NCBI GenBank assembly: GCA_934463455.1
Contig: CAKSJU010000058.1
Location: 1-13,516, forward strand
Direction of reading: 5' to 3'
Origin: an uncultured Clostridia bacterium
Lineage (GTDB): Bacteria > Bacillota > Clostridia > UBA1381
DNA: 13,516 nt
A program made the translations under genes and the position numbers. Under the pieces are notes generated by a model. The model did no database searches, was not told where the DNA came from, and saw only the letters and a list, made by a program, of their open reading frames with translations. Below are positions 4,304 to 11,930 of this stretch, one piece after another. Every line of letters starts with the position of its first letter. Positions within the stretch are counted from its first letter, which is position 1.

Positions 4304-6412
4304 GTGGTAATTAAAATAAAAGTAATTATAGCGGAAAAGCCGAGTCTTGCGCGCAACATTGCGGCGGGCATAGGCGGGCTGAAAAAACAGAGCGGGTTTT
4401 TTCTGGGTGACGAATACATAGTGACATGGGCATTCGGTCACCTTTTTTCGCTTGCGGATGTTGAGGAATACAGCCCGAATCCCGACAGATACTGGTCGAT
4501 GAAAAATCTGCCGTGCTTTCCCGAAAAGTTTAAGTTTGAGCTGAAAAAGGACGCAAACAAAAGAGTTGATGACGGAGTAAGAAGGCAATTTGAGATTATA
4601 AAAGCACTTGTAAACCGCGAGGATGTGACCGAAATAATCAATGCGGGAGATGCGGACCGCGAGGGTGAAATAATAGTACGAATTTGTGTTGAAAAAGCAA
4701 TGCCGGAGGAGAAAAGCTTTAAAAGACTGTGGCTTCCCGACCAAACTCCGGAGACAATACGCGCGGGGCTTGCAGAGATTAAGGATGAGACCGAATACGA
4801 AAATCTGGCGAATGAGGGGTTTGCCAGAACGTATATAGATTGGCTCTACGGAGTTAATCTGACGCGTTATGCGACTTTAAAATCCGGAACGCTTCTGCGG
4901 GTCGGCAGGGTGATTGTTCCGATTGTGAAAGCTATTTACGACCGCGATATGTCGATAAGGAATTTTGTGCCGGAGATATATTATCAGCTTGTCAGCAAGG
5001 CGGTCACAAACGGAGAAGAAATCGAGCTTGTGTCAAAGAAGAAGTTTTCGAAAAACGAGCTTGACAAGGCAAAGGCAAAATGCGCGGAGTATAACGCACT
5101 TTGTGCGGTTGTGACTTCAAAGAAAAAGAAAAAAGACACTCTTGCCCCCGGAAAGCTTTATTCGCTTACAAAGCTTCAGAATGTTCTCGGGAAAAAGTAT
5201 AAAATGTCTATGGCGGACAGCTTGAAAATCGTTCAGGATTTGTACGAGAAAGGGTATGTGACTTATCCGAGAACAAACTCGGAATATCTTGCCGAGGCGG
5301 AGCAGGATAAGGTAAAGGGCGTATTGGCAGCGGTGAAAAAGCTTGGCTATCCGGTAATCTTCAAGCACAAAAAAACAATATTTGACGATTCAAAAATAGA
5401 ATCGCACTCGGCACTGACACCGACGCATAAAATTCCGAAAAAAGAAGCTTTATCAAAAGAGGAGTACATAGTTTACAGCACAATAATGAGACGTTTTGCG
5501 GCGGTATTCTGCGAAGAGGATTGTATTGTTGAAAAAACGGAAATAAAAATCGATTTGGGCGGAGCGGAGGAATTTAACCTAAAAGGCACCGTTATGGTCG
5601 AAAAGGGCTGGACAAAGTACGATGATTATACAAAAAAGGATAAAATGCTTCCCCTTTTGAAAAAGGGCGACACGGTTAATATTAATTTTGAGCCGAAAGA
5701 AAAAGAGACCACGCCGCCGAAGCATTATACAATAGAAACACTGAACAATTATTTGAAAAATCCGTTTAAAGAGGATAAAGCAAATGCCGCCGAAACCGTG
5801 GGAGAGGATGACGCGGAGGAATATCGTGCAATTTTCGAGGGACTGGAGCTTGGTACGGAAGCGACCAGGACGGGAATTATAGACAATGCGAGAAAGAGCG
5901 GATACATCTTGCTGAAAAAGGATGTTTATACAATTCTTCCGGAGGGCGAACGGTTTATAGAATATTTGAGCGATATGAAAATCAGCATGGACAAGTATAA
6001 AACATCCGAAATGGGCAAGGCTTTAAAAAAGGTGTTTCACGGAGAATTTTCTATAGACGACAGCGTCGAAATTGCAAAAAAAGAAATTTCCGAGGTGTTC
6101 GGACACGTAGCCGAGCCGCCCGAAACCGATACCGACGACGGCTTTATGGGAGATGTTTTGGGCAAGTGTCCGATTTGCGGAGAAAATGTTGTACGTACAA
6201 AATTCGGATACGGCTGCTCAGGATACAAAAACGGCTGCAAATTTTCGATAAGCCGAAAAATATGCGGCAGAATTATCTCGGCGCAAAATGTAAAAATGCT
6301 GCTCGAAGCGGGAAAAACCTGCAAAATCAGCGGCTTTGTTTCGCCGAGAACAGGCAAAAGCTTTGACGCATTTTTGAAGCTTGACGGAGGAAGAGCGGTA
6401 TTTGAATTTTAA
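4304..6412 (+). CDS. topB: DNA topoisomerase III (type IA)
   Basis: The 702-residue protein has the full type IA layout. It shows an N-terminal Toprim domain (VIIAEKPSLARNIA, about residues 7-20; acidic DADREGE at 116-122), the strand-cleaving Tyr321 in VTYPRTNSEYL, and a C-terminal C4 zinc ribbon (Cys622, 625, 638, 645). It relaxes negatively supercoiled DNA and decatenates replication intermediates. Length fits bacterial TopB. The start is odd. The GTG at 4304 lies inside the best ribosome binding site (AAGGTGG, 4301-4307), which is ideally spaced for codon ATA at 4316. That codon falls where homologues begin (MKVIIAEKPS). So either GTG is used through coupling to the gene ending 12 nt upstream, or ATA is a rare start. 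The downstream end has no clear terminator. Confidence 0.93.
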   Translation: MVIKIKVIIAEKPSLARNIAAGIGGLKKQSGFFLGDEYIVTWAFGHLFSLADVEEYSPNPDRYWSMKNLPCFPEKFKFELKKDANKRVDDGVRRQFEIIKALVNREDVTEIINAGDADREGEIIVRICVEKAMPEEKSFKRLWLPDQTPETIRAGLAEIKDETEYENLANEGFARTYIDWLYGVNLTRYATLKSGTLLRVGRVIVPIVKAIYDRDMSIRNFVPEIYYQLVSKAVTNGEEIELVSKKKFSKNELDKAKAKCAEYNALCAVVTSKKKKKDTLAPGKLYSLTKLQNVLGKKYKMSMADSLKIVQDLYEKGYVTYPRTNSEYLAEAEQDKVKGVLAAVKKLGYPVIFKHKKTIFDDSKIESHSALTPTHKIPKKEALSKEEYIVYSTIMRRFAAVFCEEDCIVEKTEIKIDLGGAEEFNLKGTVMVEKGWTKYDDYTKKDKMLPLLKKGDTVNINFEPKEKETTPPKHYTIETLNNYLKNPFKEDKANAAETVGEDDAEEYRAIFEGLELGTEATRTGIIDNARKSGYILLKKDVYTILPEGERFIEYLSDMKISMDKYKTSEMGKALKKVFHGEFSIDDSVEIAKKEISEVFGHVAEPPETDTDDGFMGDVLGKCPICGENVVRTKFGYGCSGYKNGCKFSISRKICGRIISAQNVKMLLEAGKTCKISGFVSPRTGKSFDAFLKLDGGRAVFEF

Positions 6413-6427
6413 TTTACCGCGTGGATA

Positions 6428-6456
6428 TTGACATTTTTTACTGTTTATAATACAAT
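6428..6456 (+). promoter_or_regulatory. Sigma-A promoter of the carrier protein-FkbH operon
   Basis: TTGACA (6428-6433) and TACAAT (6451-6456) are separated by 17 nt. A TATAAT at 6446-6451 is only 12 nt from the -35, so TACAAT is preferred. The start near 6463 gives a leader of about 130 nt before the ACP start at 6594. Confidence 0.65.
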
Positions 6457-6495
6457 AATAGAAGAAAATATCATTTTAGCGTAAAGAGAGGATTA

Positions 6496-6593
6496 AAGTC
6501 TGAATAAAATCGCCCATAGCAAAAAAGCGGCACTCGGTTTTCTTTCAGACTTAAGCTTTGTGCCTTACGGCACGGAAAGGAATGGTTATAAAA
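6496..6593 (+). promoter_or_regulatory. Structured 5' leader of the acyl carrier protein gene
   Basis: A perfect 9-bp stem AAGTCTGAA/TTCAGACTT (6496-6504/6544-6552) encloses a 39-nt loop. A small hairpin GTGCC-TTAC-GGCAC (6560-6573) lies just before the ribosome binding site. TTCTTTC (6540-6546) could instead pair with GAAAGGA at that site. Short blocks recall the duplicated leader (TTAAG, TTTGTGCC, GGCAC, GGAATGG, AAAATG in the same order), but overall similarity is low. It may be a diverged relative or an unrelated leader. Confidence 0.4.
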
Positions 6594-6821
6594 ATGAATA
6601 CACAAGAGAGAATATTAAAATTTTTTACGGAGAAGAAAATCGAGGGAATAACACCCGATACCGACCTTTTTAAGGGAGGTTATGTCGATTCGCTTTTTGC
6701 TATTGAGATAGTTGTATTTCTGGAAAAAGAGTTTGGCATAAAGATGAAAAATAAAGATATTTCCGAGAAAAATTTCCGAACTGTTGAAAATATTTCCGAG
6801 ACTGTTGAAAAATATCTGTAA
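6594..6821 (+). CDS. Acyl carrier protein (phosphopantetheine-binding)
   Basis: The 75-residue acidic protein has the carrier-protein motif GYVDSLFAIEIV with the phosphopantetheine attachment Ser33. This is close to D-alanyl or specialised carrier proteins and less like fatty-acid AcpP (usual DSLDTVE). Carrier proteins hold acyl groups as thioesters in the cytoplasm. The ATG at 6594 is chosen because GGAAAGGAA lies upstream at workable spacing; TTG at 6558 and ATG at 6582 would put the start in or too near that site. The FkbH-like gene follows 174 nt later in the same transcript, which suggests that this carrier is the FkbH substrate. It is probably not the housekeeping ACP, since no fatty-acid synthesis genes are nearby. 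Confidence 0.9.
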   Translation: MNTQERILKFFTEKKIEGITPDTDLFKGGYVDSLFAIEIVVFLEKEFGIKMKNKDISEKNFRTVENISETVEKYL

Positions 6822-6858
6822 TTTGAGTATAGATGTTCCTGCCGAACAGGCGGTAATT

Positions 6859-6989
6859 GCCCATGCGAAAAATTTTCTTTACTTTGTTCGAAAAATGCAC
6901 ATGGGCGTTTTAATCTCTTATCATTCCCGGCCCTGTGGATAAGAGCAGTTTAAGTACAATTTGTGCCGGCACAGGGCGGCGGAATGGAG
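6859..6989 (+). promoter_or_regulatory. Structured RNA leader, copy 2 (riboswitch-like pseudoknot upstream of FkbH-like gene)
   Basis: The order matches copy 1. The first stem is GCCCATG...CATGGGC (6859-6906) with inner TTTTC/GAAAA pairs. The second is CTCTTATC/GATAAGAG (6915-6922/6938-6945). Pseudoknot strand GCCCTGTG (6930-6937) pairs with CACAGGGC (6970-6977), and CATTCC (6922-6927) can pair with GGAATG (6981-6986) in the ribosome binding site. The 32-nt distance between the pseudoknot strands is the same in both copies. The first stem differs in sequence from copy 1 but still pairs. It lies inside the operon, so it most likely acts on translation of the FkbH gene and not on transcription start. 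Confidence 0.7.
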
Positions 6990-6995
6990 ATTAAA

Positions 6996-8021
6996 ATGTC
7001 TGACAAAATAAAATGCGTTGTATGGGACTTGGACGAGACAATATGGGACGGAATACTTACCGAGGATAAGAACGTTACCTTAAAAAAGGGAATAACCGAT
7101 ATTATAAAAGAGCTTGACCGACGTGGAATTTTGCAGTCGATAGCAAGCAAAAACAACGAAGACGACGCTATAGAAAAGCTTAAAGAGCTGGGAATTTACG
7201 ATTATTTTCTTTATCCGCAGATAAACTGGAATCCCAAAAGCGCGTCGATTAAAATTATCCGCGAAAAATTAAATCTCGGTATAAATACGTTTGCGTTTGT
7301 TGATGACCGCGAATTTGAGCGGGCGGAGGTAGGGCACGGGCTGCCGGAGGTTTTGACGATAGATGCGGCGGATTATGAAAAAATACTTGATATGGAGTGT
7401 ATGAAGCCGGAATTTATAACCGAAGATACGATAAACCGCAGAAAAATGTATATTTCGGATATGCAGAGAAAACAGGAAGAAGCCGAATTTACCGGCACAA
7501 GCCATGAGTTTTTAAATACTCTCGGAATGAAGCTGAAAATCGAAAAGGTTACCGAGGCGGATTTGCAGCGTGCATATGAACTAACCGTGCGTACACATCA
7601 GCTCAATTCAACGGGGTACACCTATTCTTATGAGGAGCTTTTGAAATATATAAATTCCGATGAGCATATTTTTCTCATAGCGAGCCTTCAGGACCGTTTC
7701 GGCGATTACGGAAAAATCGGACTTGCATTGGTGGAAAATACCGATGTTATGCGGATTAAGCTTTTGCTCATGAGCTGCCGCGTTATGAGCCGCGGAGTGG
7801 GTTCGGCATTTTTAATTCATCTTATACACCTTGCCGAAAGGTTTAATAAAAAGCTTTACGCGGACTTTTTGGAAACCGACCGAAACAGGGTAATGTATAT
7901 TACTTATAAGCTTATGGGCTTTGAAGAGGAAGAAAACCGGGACGGAAAGATTTTATTAAAATACGATTCGGATGATGAAAAAGAATTTCCGGAGTATTTT
8001 GATGTTACGACGGATATGTAG
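6996..8021 (+). CDS. FkbH-like HAD-family protein (glyceryl-ACP type)
   Basis: The 341-residue protein has an N-terminal HAD domain: motif I VVWDLDETIWDG with Asp11 and Asp13, motif II SIASKNN, an NWNPKS Lys segment, and FVDDREFERAEV. A GNAT-like C-terminal part follows (YGKIGLALVE...MSCRVMSRGVGSAFL). This is the FkbH/IIIC architecture. Characterised members load a glyceryl group from 1,3-bisphosphoglycerate onto a carrier protein, and the ACP gene just upstream fits that role. The ATG at 6996 has GGAG 6 nt before it. The in-frame GTG at 6963 would give an N-terminus almost identical to an extended SGNH hydrolase (MPAQGGGMEI), but that is the shared RNA leader read as protein. The next enzyme that would use the loaded group is not in the window; the SGNH hydrolase under the same leader is one candidate partner. 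Confidence 0.88.
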   Translation: MSDKIKCVVWDLDETIWDGILTEDKNVTLKKGITDIIKELDRRGILQSIASKNNEDDAIEKLKELGIYDYFLYPQINWNPKSASIKIIREKLNLGINTFAFVDDREFERAEVGHGLPEVLTIDAADYEKILDMECMKPEFITEDTINRRKMYISDMQRKQEEAEFTGTSHEFLNTLGMKLKIEKVTEADLQRAYELTVRTHQLNSTGYTYSYEELLKYINSDEHIFLIASLQDRFGDYGKIGLALVENTDVMRIKLLLMSCRVMSRGVGSAFLIHLIHLAERFNKKLYADFLETDRNRVMYITYKLMGFEEEENRDGKILLKYDSDDEKEFPEYFDVTTDM

Positions 8022-8053
8022 GCATGAGTTCAATCTGACTCATAAAATAAGAT

Positions 8054-8100
8054 CCTTTTGCATAATATCATATTAAAGTATTATGCGAAAGGACTTTTTT
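8054..8100 (+). terminator. Intrinsic terminator of the ACP-FkbH operon
   Basis: CCTTTTGCATAATA (8054-8067) pairs over 14 bp with TATTATGCGAAAGG (8079-8092), with one G-U pair. An 11-nt loop separates the arms, and ACTTTTTT follows. The right arm contains AAAGGA, the likely ribosome binding site of the next gene (start 8104), so hairpin formation would also block that site. Confidence 0.8.
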
Positions 8101-8103
8101 GGC

Positions 8104-9201
8104 ATGAGGAAAAAACTGCTTTACGCCTTTTTGATTTTTATTACTTTGCTTTTGATAATAAACCCTCAGGATTCTGTAAAATACGCAAGAGGCGGTCTCG
8201 GCATGGCGGGAGAAATTATTGTTCCGTCGCTGTTTCCTTTTTTTATTTGCTCGGGTCTTTTAATCTATTCGGGTTTTTGCGAAATTCCCGCCAAATTGAT
8301 GCAGCCCGTGATGAAGCCGCTTTTTAACGTAAACGGAGCCGGCGCGGCGGCGTTTGTGCTCGGAATAATAAGCGGTTATCCGCTCGGTGCTCTCACCGCG
8401 TGCCGGCTTTACGAAAAAAGCTATCTTTCAAAAAGCGAGGCAGAAAGAATGCTTGCGTTTTGCAATAATTCCGGACCTTTGTTTATTTTGGGAGCGGTGG
8501 GAATATCTCTTTATCAAAATCCGAAGGTCGGTACAATTCTTTATATTTCACATATTATTTCGGCCGTGCTTACCGGCTTTATTTTTAAATTTTATAAAAA
8601 AAATGAATATAATGCCCCGAGAAGCAGGATACAAACCGAGGCGGGGAGCATAGGCGAGATTTTTTCGACAGTATTGATAAATTCCGTTCAAAGTATTTTG
8701 ACAGTTTGCGGAGCTGTTATTTTTTTCTCGGTGGTTTCGAGCCTTATAACCGATTTGCTGCCGCTTACGCCGTGGATTAAAATTTTTGTCACGGGTCTTT
8801 TGGAATTTGTTACGGGGGTAAAGCTGATTGCTTATTCGAACATGCCGCTTTATGAAAAGCTGGTGCTTTCGGCGGCAATTGTGGGATTTGCGGGTGTCAG
8901 CGTGCATGTTCAGGTGCTGGGAGTGGTATCGAAATACGGACTCAGCTTAAAACCGTATATAATCGGAAAAAGTATTCAGGGCGTGCTTGCTGCGGCTTTG
9001 ACAATGCTCATACTGCGTTTGTTCCCGGTTGAAAAAACCGTTTTTGCACCCCTTTCGGTAGAGGTAGGCGGTGCCTTTGCAATGGATTCGCTGTTTGTAA
9101 TAATAACGGTGGTTTCGGTTTTCTTTATTGTCCTTGCGGGAATGATATTCGGAATATTTAAAAAAATGTATCGGGTGAAAAAGGAATACGGAAAGATTTA
9201 A
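8104..9201 (+). CDS. ylbJ: YlbJ-like sporulation integral membrane protein
   Basis: The 365-residue hydrophobic protein has about eight or more likely membrane segments. It carries YlbJ features: an early IVPSLFPFFICSGLL segment, GIISGYPLGALTACRLYE, and LAFCNNSGPLFILGAVG, in the nucleoside-recognition (Gate) superfamily. YlbJ is known in Bacillus as a membrane protein needed for heat-resistant spores and is expressed in the mother cell. The ATG at 8104 is chosen because AAAGGA (8088-8093) sits 10 nt upstream. The ATG at 8083 lies inside the terminator hairpin without a ribosome binding site. A weak SigE-like pair (ATA near 8042, CATAATAT near 8061) is visible but unproven. It is apparently a single-gene unit. 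Confidence 0.88.
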   Translation: MRKKLLYAFLIFITLLLIINPQDSVKYARGGLGMAGEIIVPSLFPFFICSGLLIYSGFCEIPAKLMQPVMKPLFNVNGAGAAAFVLGIISGYPLGALTACRLYEKSYLSKSEAERMLAFCNNSGPLFILGAVGISLYQNPKVGTILYISHIISAVLTGFIFKFYKKNEYNAPRSRIQTEAGSIGEIFSTVLINSVQSILTVCGAVIFFSVVSSLITDLLPLTPWIKIFVTGLLEFVTGVKLIAYSNMPLYEKLVLSAAIVGFAGVSVHVQVLGVVSKYGLSLKPYIIGKSIQGVLAAALTMLILRLFPVEKTVFAPLSVEVGGAFAMDSLFVIITVVSVFFIVLAGMIFGIFKKMYRVKKEYGKI

Positions 9202-9260
9202 AACATGTATAATAATCCGTAAAAAAATTTTGCCGAAATGACAAAATTTCCGCAAAACCG

Positions 9261-9289
9261 TTGCTAATGTTGAGAAAATGTGATATGCT
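9261..9289 (+). promoter_or_regulatory. Extended -10 promoter of the LuxR-type regulator
   Basis: TTGCTA (9261-9266), a 17-nt spacer, then TATGCT (9284-9289) with TG one base upstream (9281-9282), forming an extended -10. The start near 9296 would fall at the left edge of the long dyad. Confidence 0.55.
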
Positions 9290-9291
9290 TA

Positions 9292-9349
9292 TTTTATAAA
9301 ATAGTTAATTGTAAAATGTAAATTTTACAATTAGCTATATTTTATAAAA
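9292..9349. repeat. Long near-perfect dyad in the leader of the LuxR-type gene
   Basis: The left arm (9292-9317) and right arm (9322-9349) are complementary apart from one G-U pair and a 2-nt bulge, with a 4-nt loop. Each outer end is itself the palindrome TTTTATAAAA (9292-9301 and 9340-9349). In RNA it makes an A/U-rich hairpin of about 26 bp at the 5' end of the message. In DNA it is a good candidate operator, perhaps for the regulator's own dimer. There is no U-tract, so it is unlikely to be a terminator. Confidence 0.65.
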
Positions 9350-9382
9350 GTATAACTAAGGACACGTTGGAGGACGATGGAA

Positions 9383-11827
9383 ATGACATCTGCAATCAAT
9401 CCCAAGGCCGTGTATTTCCCAAAAAGACTTGCAGACGACCTCGAAAATATAAAAAACTATCCGCTGACAGTGCTTGAAGCACCGTCCGGCTTCGGAAAAA
9501 CAACCGCACTTGAATTTTTTTTCGGTAAAGAAGAGTTTGAAAGTACATATATATTGAAGCATACTTTTTTTTCTGCCGATGCTTCGGAATATTGGCAGTG
9601 GCTTTGCAAAGTGCTGACCGGAATTGACCGAATCAGTGCGGAAGCGTTGAAAGGAATAAGAATGCCGTGCGGTGAGAATATGGCAGATATTCGTGAAATA
9701 ATGGGAGACTTGGAATGCTCGGAGGATACATATATCATTTTTGACAATCTTAACGCTTCCGAAAACGATATAAAATGGTTTTTGACCGCGCTTTCATGCA
9801 GCTCGGCAAGTAAGCTTCACTTTGTTTTGTCAGTCCAAACGGCGGGAACAAACAGCAGAATTGATATTGCCGGAGGCGGCAAAGCGTATTTTATCGATGC
9901 GGATGATTTTGCATTTTCAAAGGACGATTGCCGCGCTTACTTTGCATTGGCGGGCATGGTGCTGACCGAAAGCGAAACCGCGGAGCTGTATAAAATAACG
10001 GGCGGTTGGATATTTGCCATATATTTGCAGCTGCTCTTTTACATAAAAAACAAAAGGTTTGAAAGAGGTATTTTGAACAATTGGATTGAAAAGGCTTTTT
10101 TCGGCAGATTAAGTGATGAGGAAAAAAAGTTTTATTTGTCGCTTTCGCCGCTTAAAAGCTTTACGCTCGGTCAGGCTGCCGAAATCAGCGGAAAGGATAT
10201 TGACTTTGTGCAGGCGCATATTTGCGGCGGCGGTTTTGTTCATTACGACAGCAAAAAAAACGTATATTATTTTCATAATTTGCTGCATGATTATTTGCGC
10301 GAGGCTTTTTCCTGCCTTGGAAAAGAGGAAAAGCAAGGGTATTATCTTGCTGCCGCAAAATGGGAGGAAAACAGAGGTGAGAAGATAAATGCGATAAGCC
10401 TTTATTATAGAGCGGGAGCGTATGAAAAGATTTTTTCCATGCCGCACACGAGCTATGACCTTTCCGATATAGGTGATGTAAATACTCGCAAAATGATTTT
10501 TGATATATTGGACCAGACTCCGCATGAAGTTAAGCTTGAGCATTGCGAAAGCATGATACCGCTTGCTTTTATATTATTTTTTATAGGTGAAATTGAAAAG
10601 CTTTTTGAAGTTATCGAAGAAATAAACAGACTTGTGAGCGAATGCAGTCTTTCCGAGGAGAAGAAAAACGCTGTTTTGGGCGAGACAGAGCTGCTTATTT
10701 CCTTTACGGCATTTAACGATATAGCCGAAATGAGCCGTCACCACCAAAAAGCATTTGAGCTTCTGGGCGGCAGGGCGAGTCTTATTAATATGCGCAGTAC
10801 ATGGACTTTCGGCTCTCCGTCGGTTATGTGTCTGTATCACCGAAATGCGGGAAAGCTTGAAAACGAGCTTAAGCTTATGGATGAATGTATGCCGCGGTAT
10901 TATGCACTTACCGGCGGTCATGGCAACGGAGCGGAATTTGCCATGCGTGCCGAAGCGGAATTTATGCGCGGCAGGCTTGAAGAAGCGGAAAAGGCGGCGC
11001 ACCGTGCCGCATTTGAGGCGCAGAGCAAAAATCAAAGCAGTGTTTATCAGTGCGCTTTGTTTGTGCTTGCAAATGTTGCTGTTCAGCACTGTGATGAGGC
11101 GAAGCTGTTTGACACGCTTTTTTCGATGTCCGAGAATGCGGCATCCAATGAAGAAGATATGTGCAGGTACACGCTTGATCTTTTTTTGGGGTATATATAT
11201 GCGTTTACGCACCGTGCCGAAATGGTGAGCACGTGGCTTGCGGAAGGAGATATTACCGAAAATCGGCTTGCGCCGATGACTGTTCCGTTTGCACAGATTG
11301 TGTACGCAAAAATCTTGTTTGAACGCAGAGAATATATAAAGCTGCTTGCATTTTGTCAGTTTGCCCGAAAGCGGGCAGAGGCTCTTTGCAGCATTTTGCC
11401 GCAGATATATTTTTATGTATTTGAGTGCTGCGCAAATGTTGCATCGGGTAATGCTTCCGATGCCGAACAAGACCTGAACAATGCGCTTGCACTGCTGGGC
11501 GGCGACAAAATATATATGCCGTTTGCGCAAAGCTTTTCCACAATAAAGCCGATTTTGAAAAAGCTTGCCGAAAAGGAGTTATATTGCGAAGCGGAAAGGC
11601 TCGGCATTGCATTCGAAAAGGCGGCGGAACAAATCGGCACCGTAAGAACAAGGCTTTCGCACCGCGAACGGGAGGTTGCGGAGCTGATACGCCAGGGCTT
11701 TACAAATAAGCAGATTGCGTCGCGTCTTTTCATATCGCTTTCAACGGTTAAAATGACAATAAGCAATATATTTGATAAAACGGGAGTAAGATCCCGGGCT
11801 CAGCTTGCCGATATGATAAAAAAATAG
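9383..11827 (+). CDS. MalT-like LuxR-family ATPase transcriptional regulator
   Basis: The 814-residue protein has an N-terminal STAND/AAA-type ATPase with Walker A APSGFGKTT (about residues 33-41) and a Walker B-like TYIIFDN (about 116-122). A long helical middle (about 330-740) probably forms TPR-like sensor repeats, and a C-terminal LuxR helix-turn-helix follows (LSHREREVAELIRQGFTNKQ... to the end, about 758-814). Proteins with this layout bind an inducer and ATP, oligomerise and activate promoters. The ATG at 9383 is preferred because GGAGG (9369-9373) lies 9 nt upstream; the ATG at 9377 is only 3 nt from it. The secreted FG-GAP protein gene lies directly downstream with its own promoter and is a plausible target. 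The dyad in the leader suggests self-control. The inducer is unknown. Confidence 0.9.
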   Translation: MTSAINPKAVYFPKRLADDLENIKNYPLTVLEAPSGFGKTTALEFFFGKEEFESTYILKHTFFSADASEYWQWLCKVLTGIDRISAEALKGIRMPCGENMADIREIMGDLECSEDTYIIFDNLNASENDIKWFLTALSCSSASKLHFVLSVQTAGTNSRIDIAGGGKAYFIDADDFAFSKDDCRAYFALAGMVLTESETAELYKITGGWIFAIYLQLLFYIKNKRFERGILNNWIEKAFFGRLSDEEKKFYLSLSPLKSFTLGQAAEISGKDIDFVQAHICGGGFVHYDSKKNVYYFHNLLHDYLREAFSCLGKEEKQGYYLAAAKWEENRGEKINAISLYYRAGAYEKIFSMPHTSYDLSDIGDVNTRKMIFDILDQTPHEVKLEHCESMIPLAFILFFIGEIEKLFEVIEEINRLVSECSLSEEKKNAVLGETELLISFTAFNDIAEMSRHHQKAFELLGGRASLINMRSTWTFGSPSVMCLYHRNAGKLENELKLMDECMPRYYALTGGHGNGAEFAMRAEAEFMRGRLEEAEKAAHRAAFEAQSKNQSSVYQCALFVLANVAVQHCDEAKLFDTLFSMSENAASNEEDMCRYTLDLFLGYIYAFTHRAEMVSTWLAEGDITENRLAPMTVPFAQIVYAKILFERREYIKLLAFCQFARKRAEALCSILPQIYFYVFECCANVASGNASDAEQDLNNALALLGGDKIYMPFAQSFSTIKPILKKLAEKELYCEAERLGIAFEKAAEQIGTVRTRLSHREREVAELIRQGFTNKQIASRLFISLSTVKMTISNIFDKTGVRSRAQLADMIKK

Positions 11828-11839
11828 CCGATGGCCAAA

Positions 11840-11867
11840 TTGACACAACTCTTTCTTATGGTATAAT
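11840..11867 (+). promoter_or_regulatory. Strong sigma-A promoter of the secreted FG-GAP protein gene
   Basis: TTGACA (11840-11845) and TATAAT (11862-11867), both perfect consensus, are 16 nt apart, beginning 13 nt after the regulator's stop. No terminator separates the genes. A near-perfect promoter argues for constitutive expression or repression, and less for strict dependence on an activator. Confidence 0.75.
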
Positions 11868-11930
11868 AAATGTGTACAGCTGCATTTTGTGCGATTTTAC
11901 ATTTATACCCGAAGGGAGAGTTGTTTTTTT

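Noticed and set aside
9227..9249. AAATTTTG/CAAAATTT hairpin as terminator of ylbJ
   Set aside because: The stem is only 8 bp, nearly all A/T at its base, and has no U-tract on the plus strand.
10574..11530. Long minus-strand open frame opposite the LuxR-type regulator
   Set aside because: It is antisense to a clear coding region. Its composition (many Lys, Arg, Cys, His) is typical of a shadow frame, and it lacks a plausible ribosome binding site.
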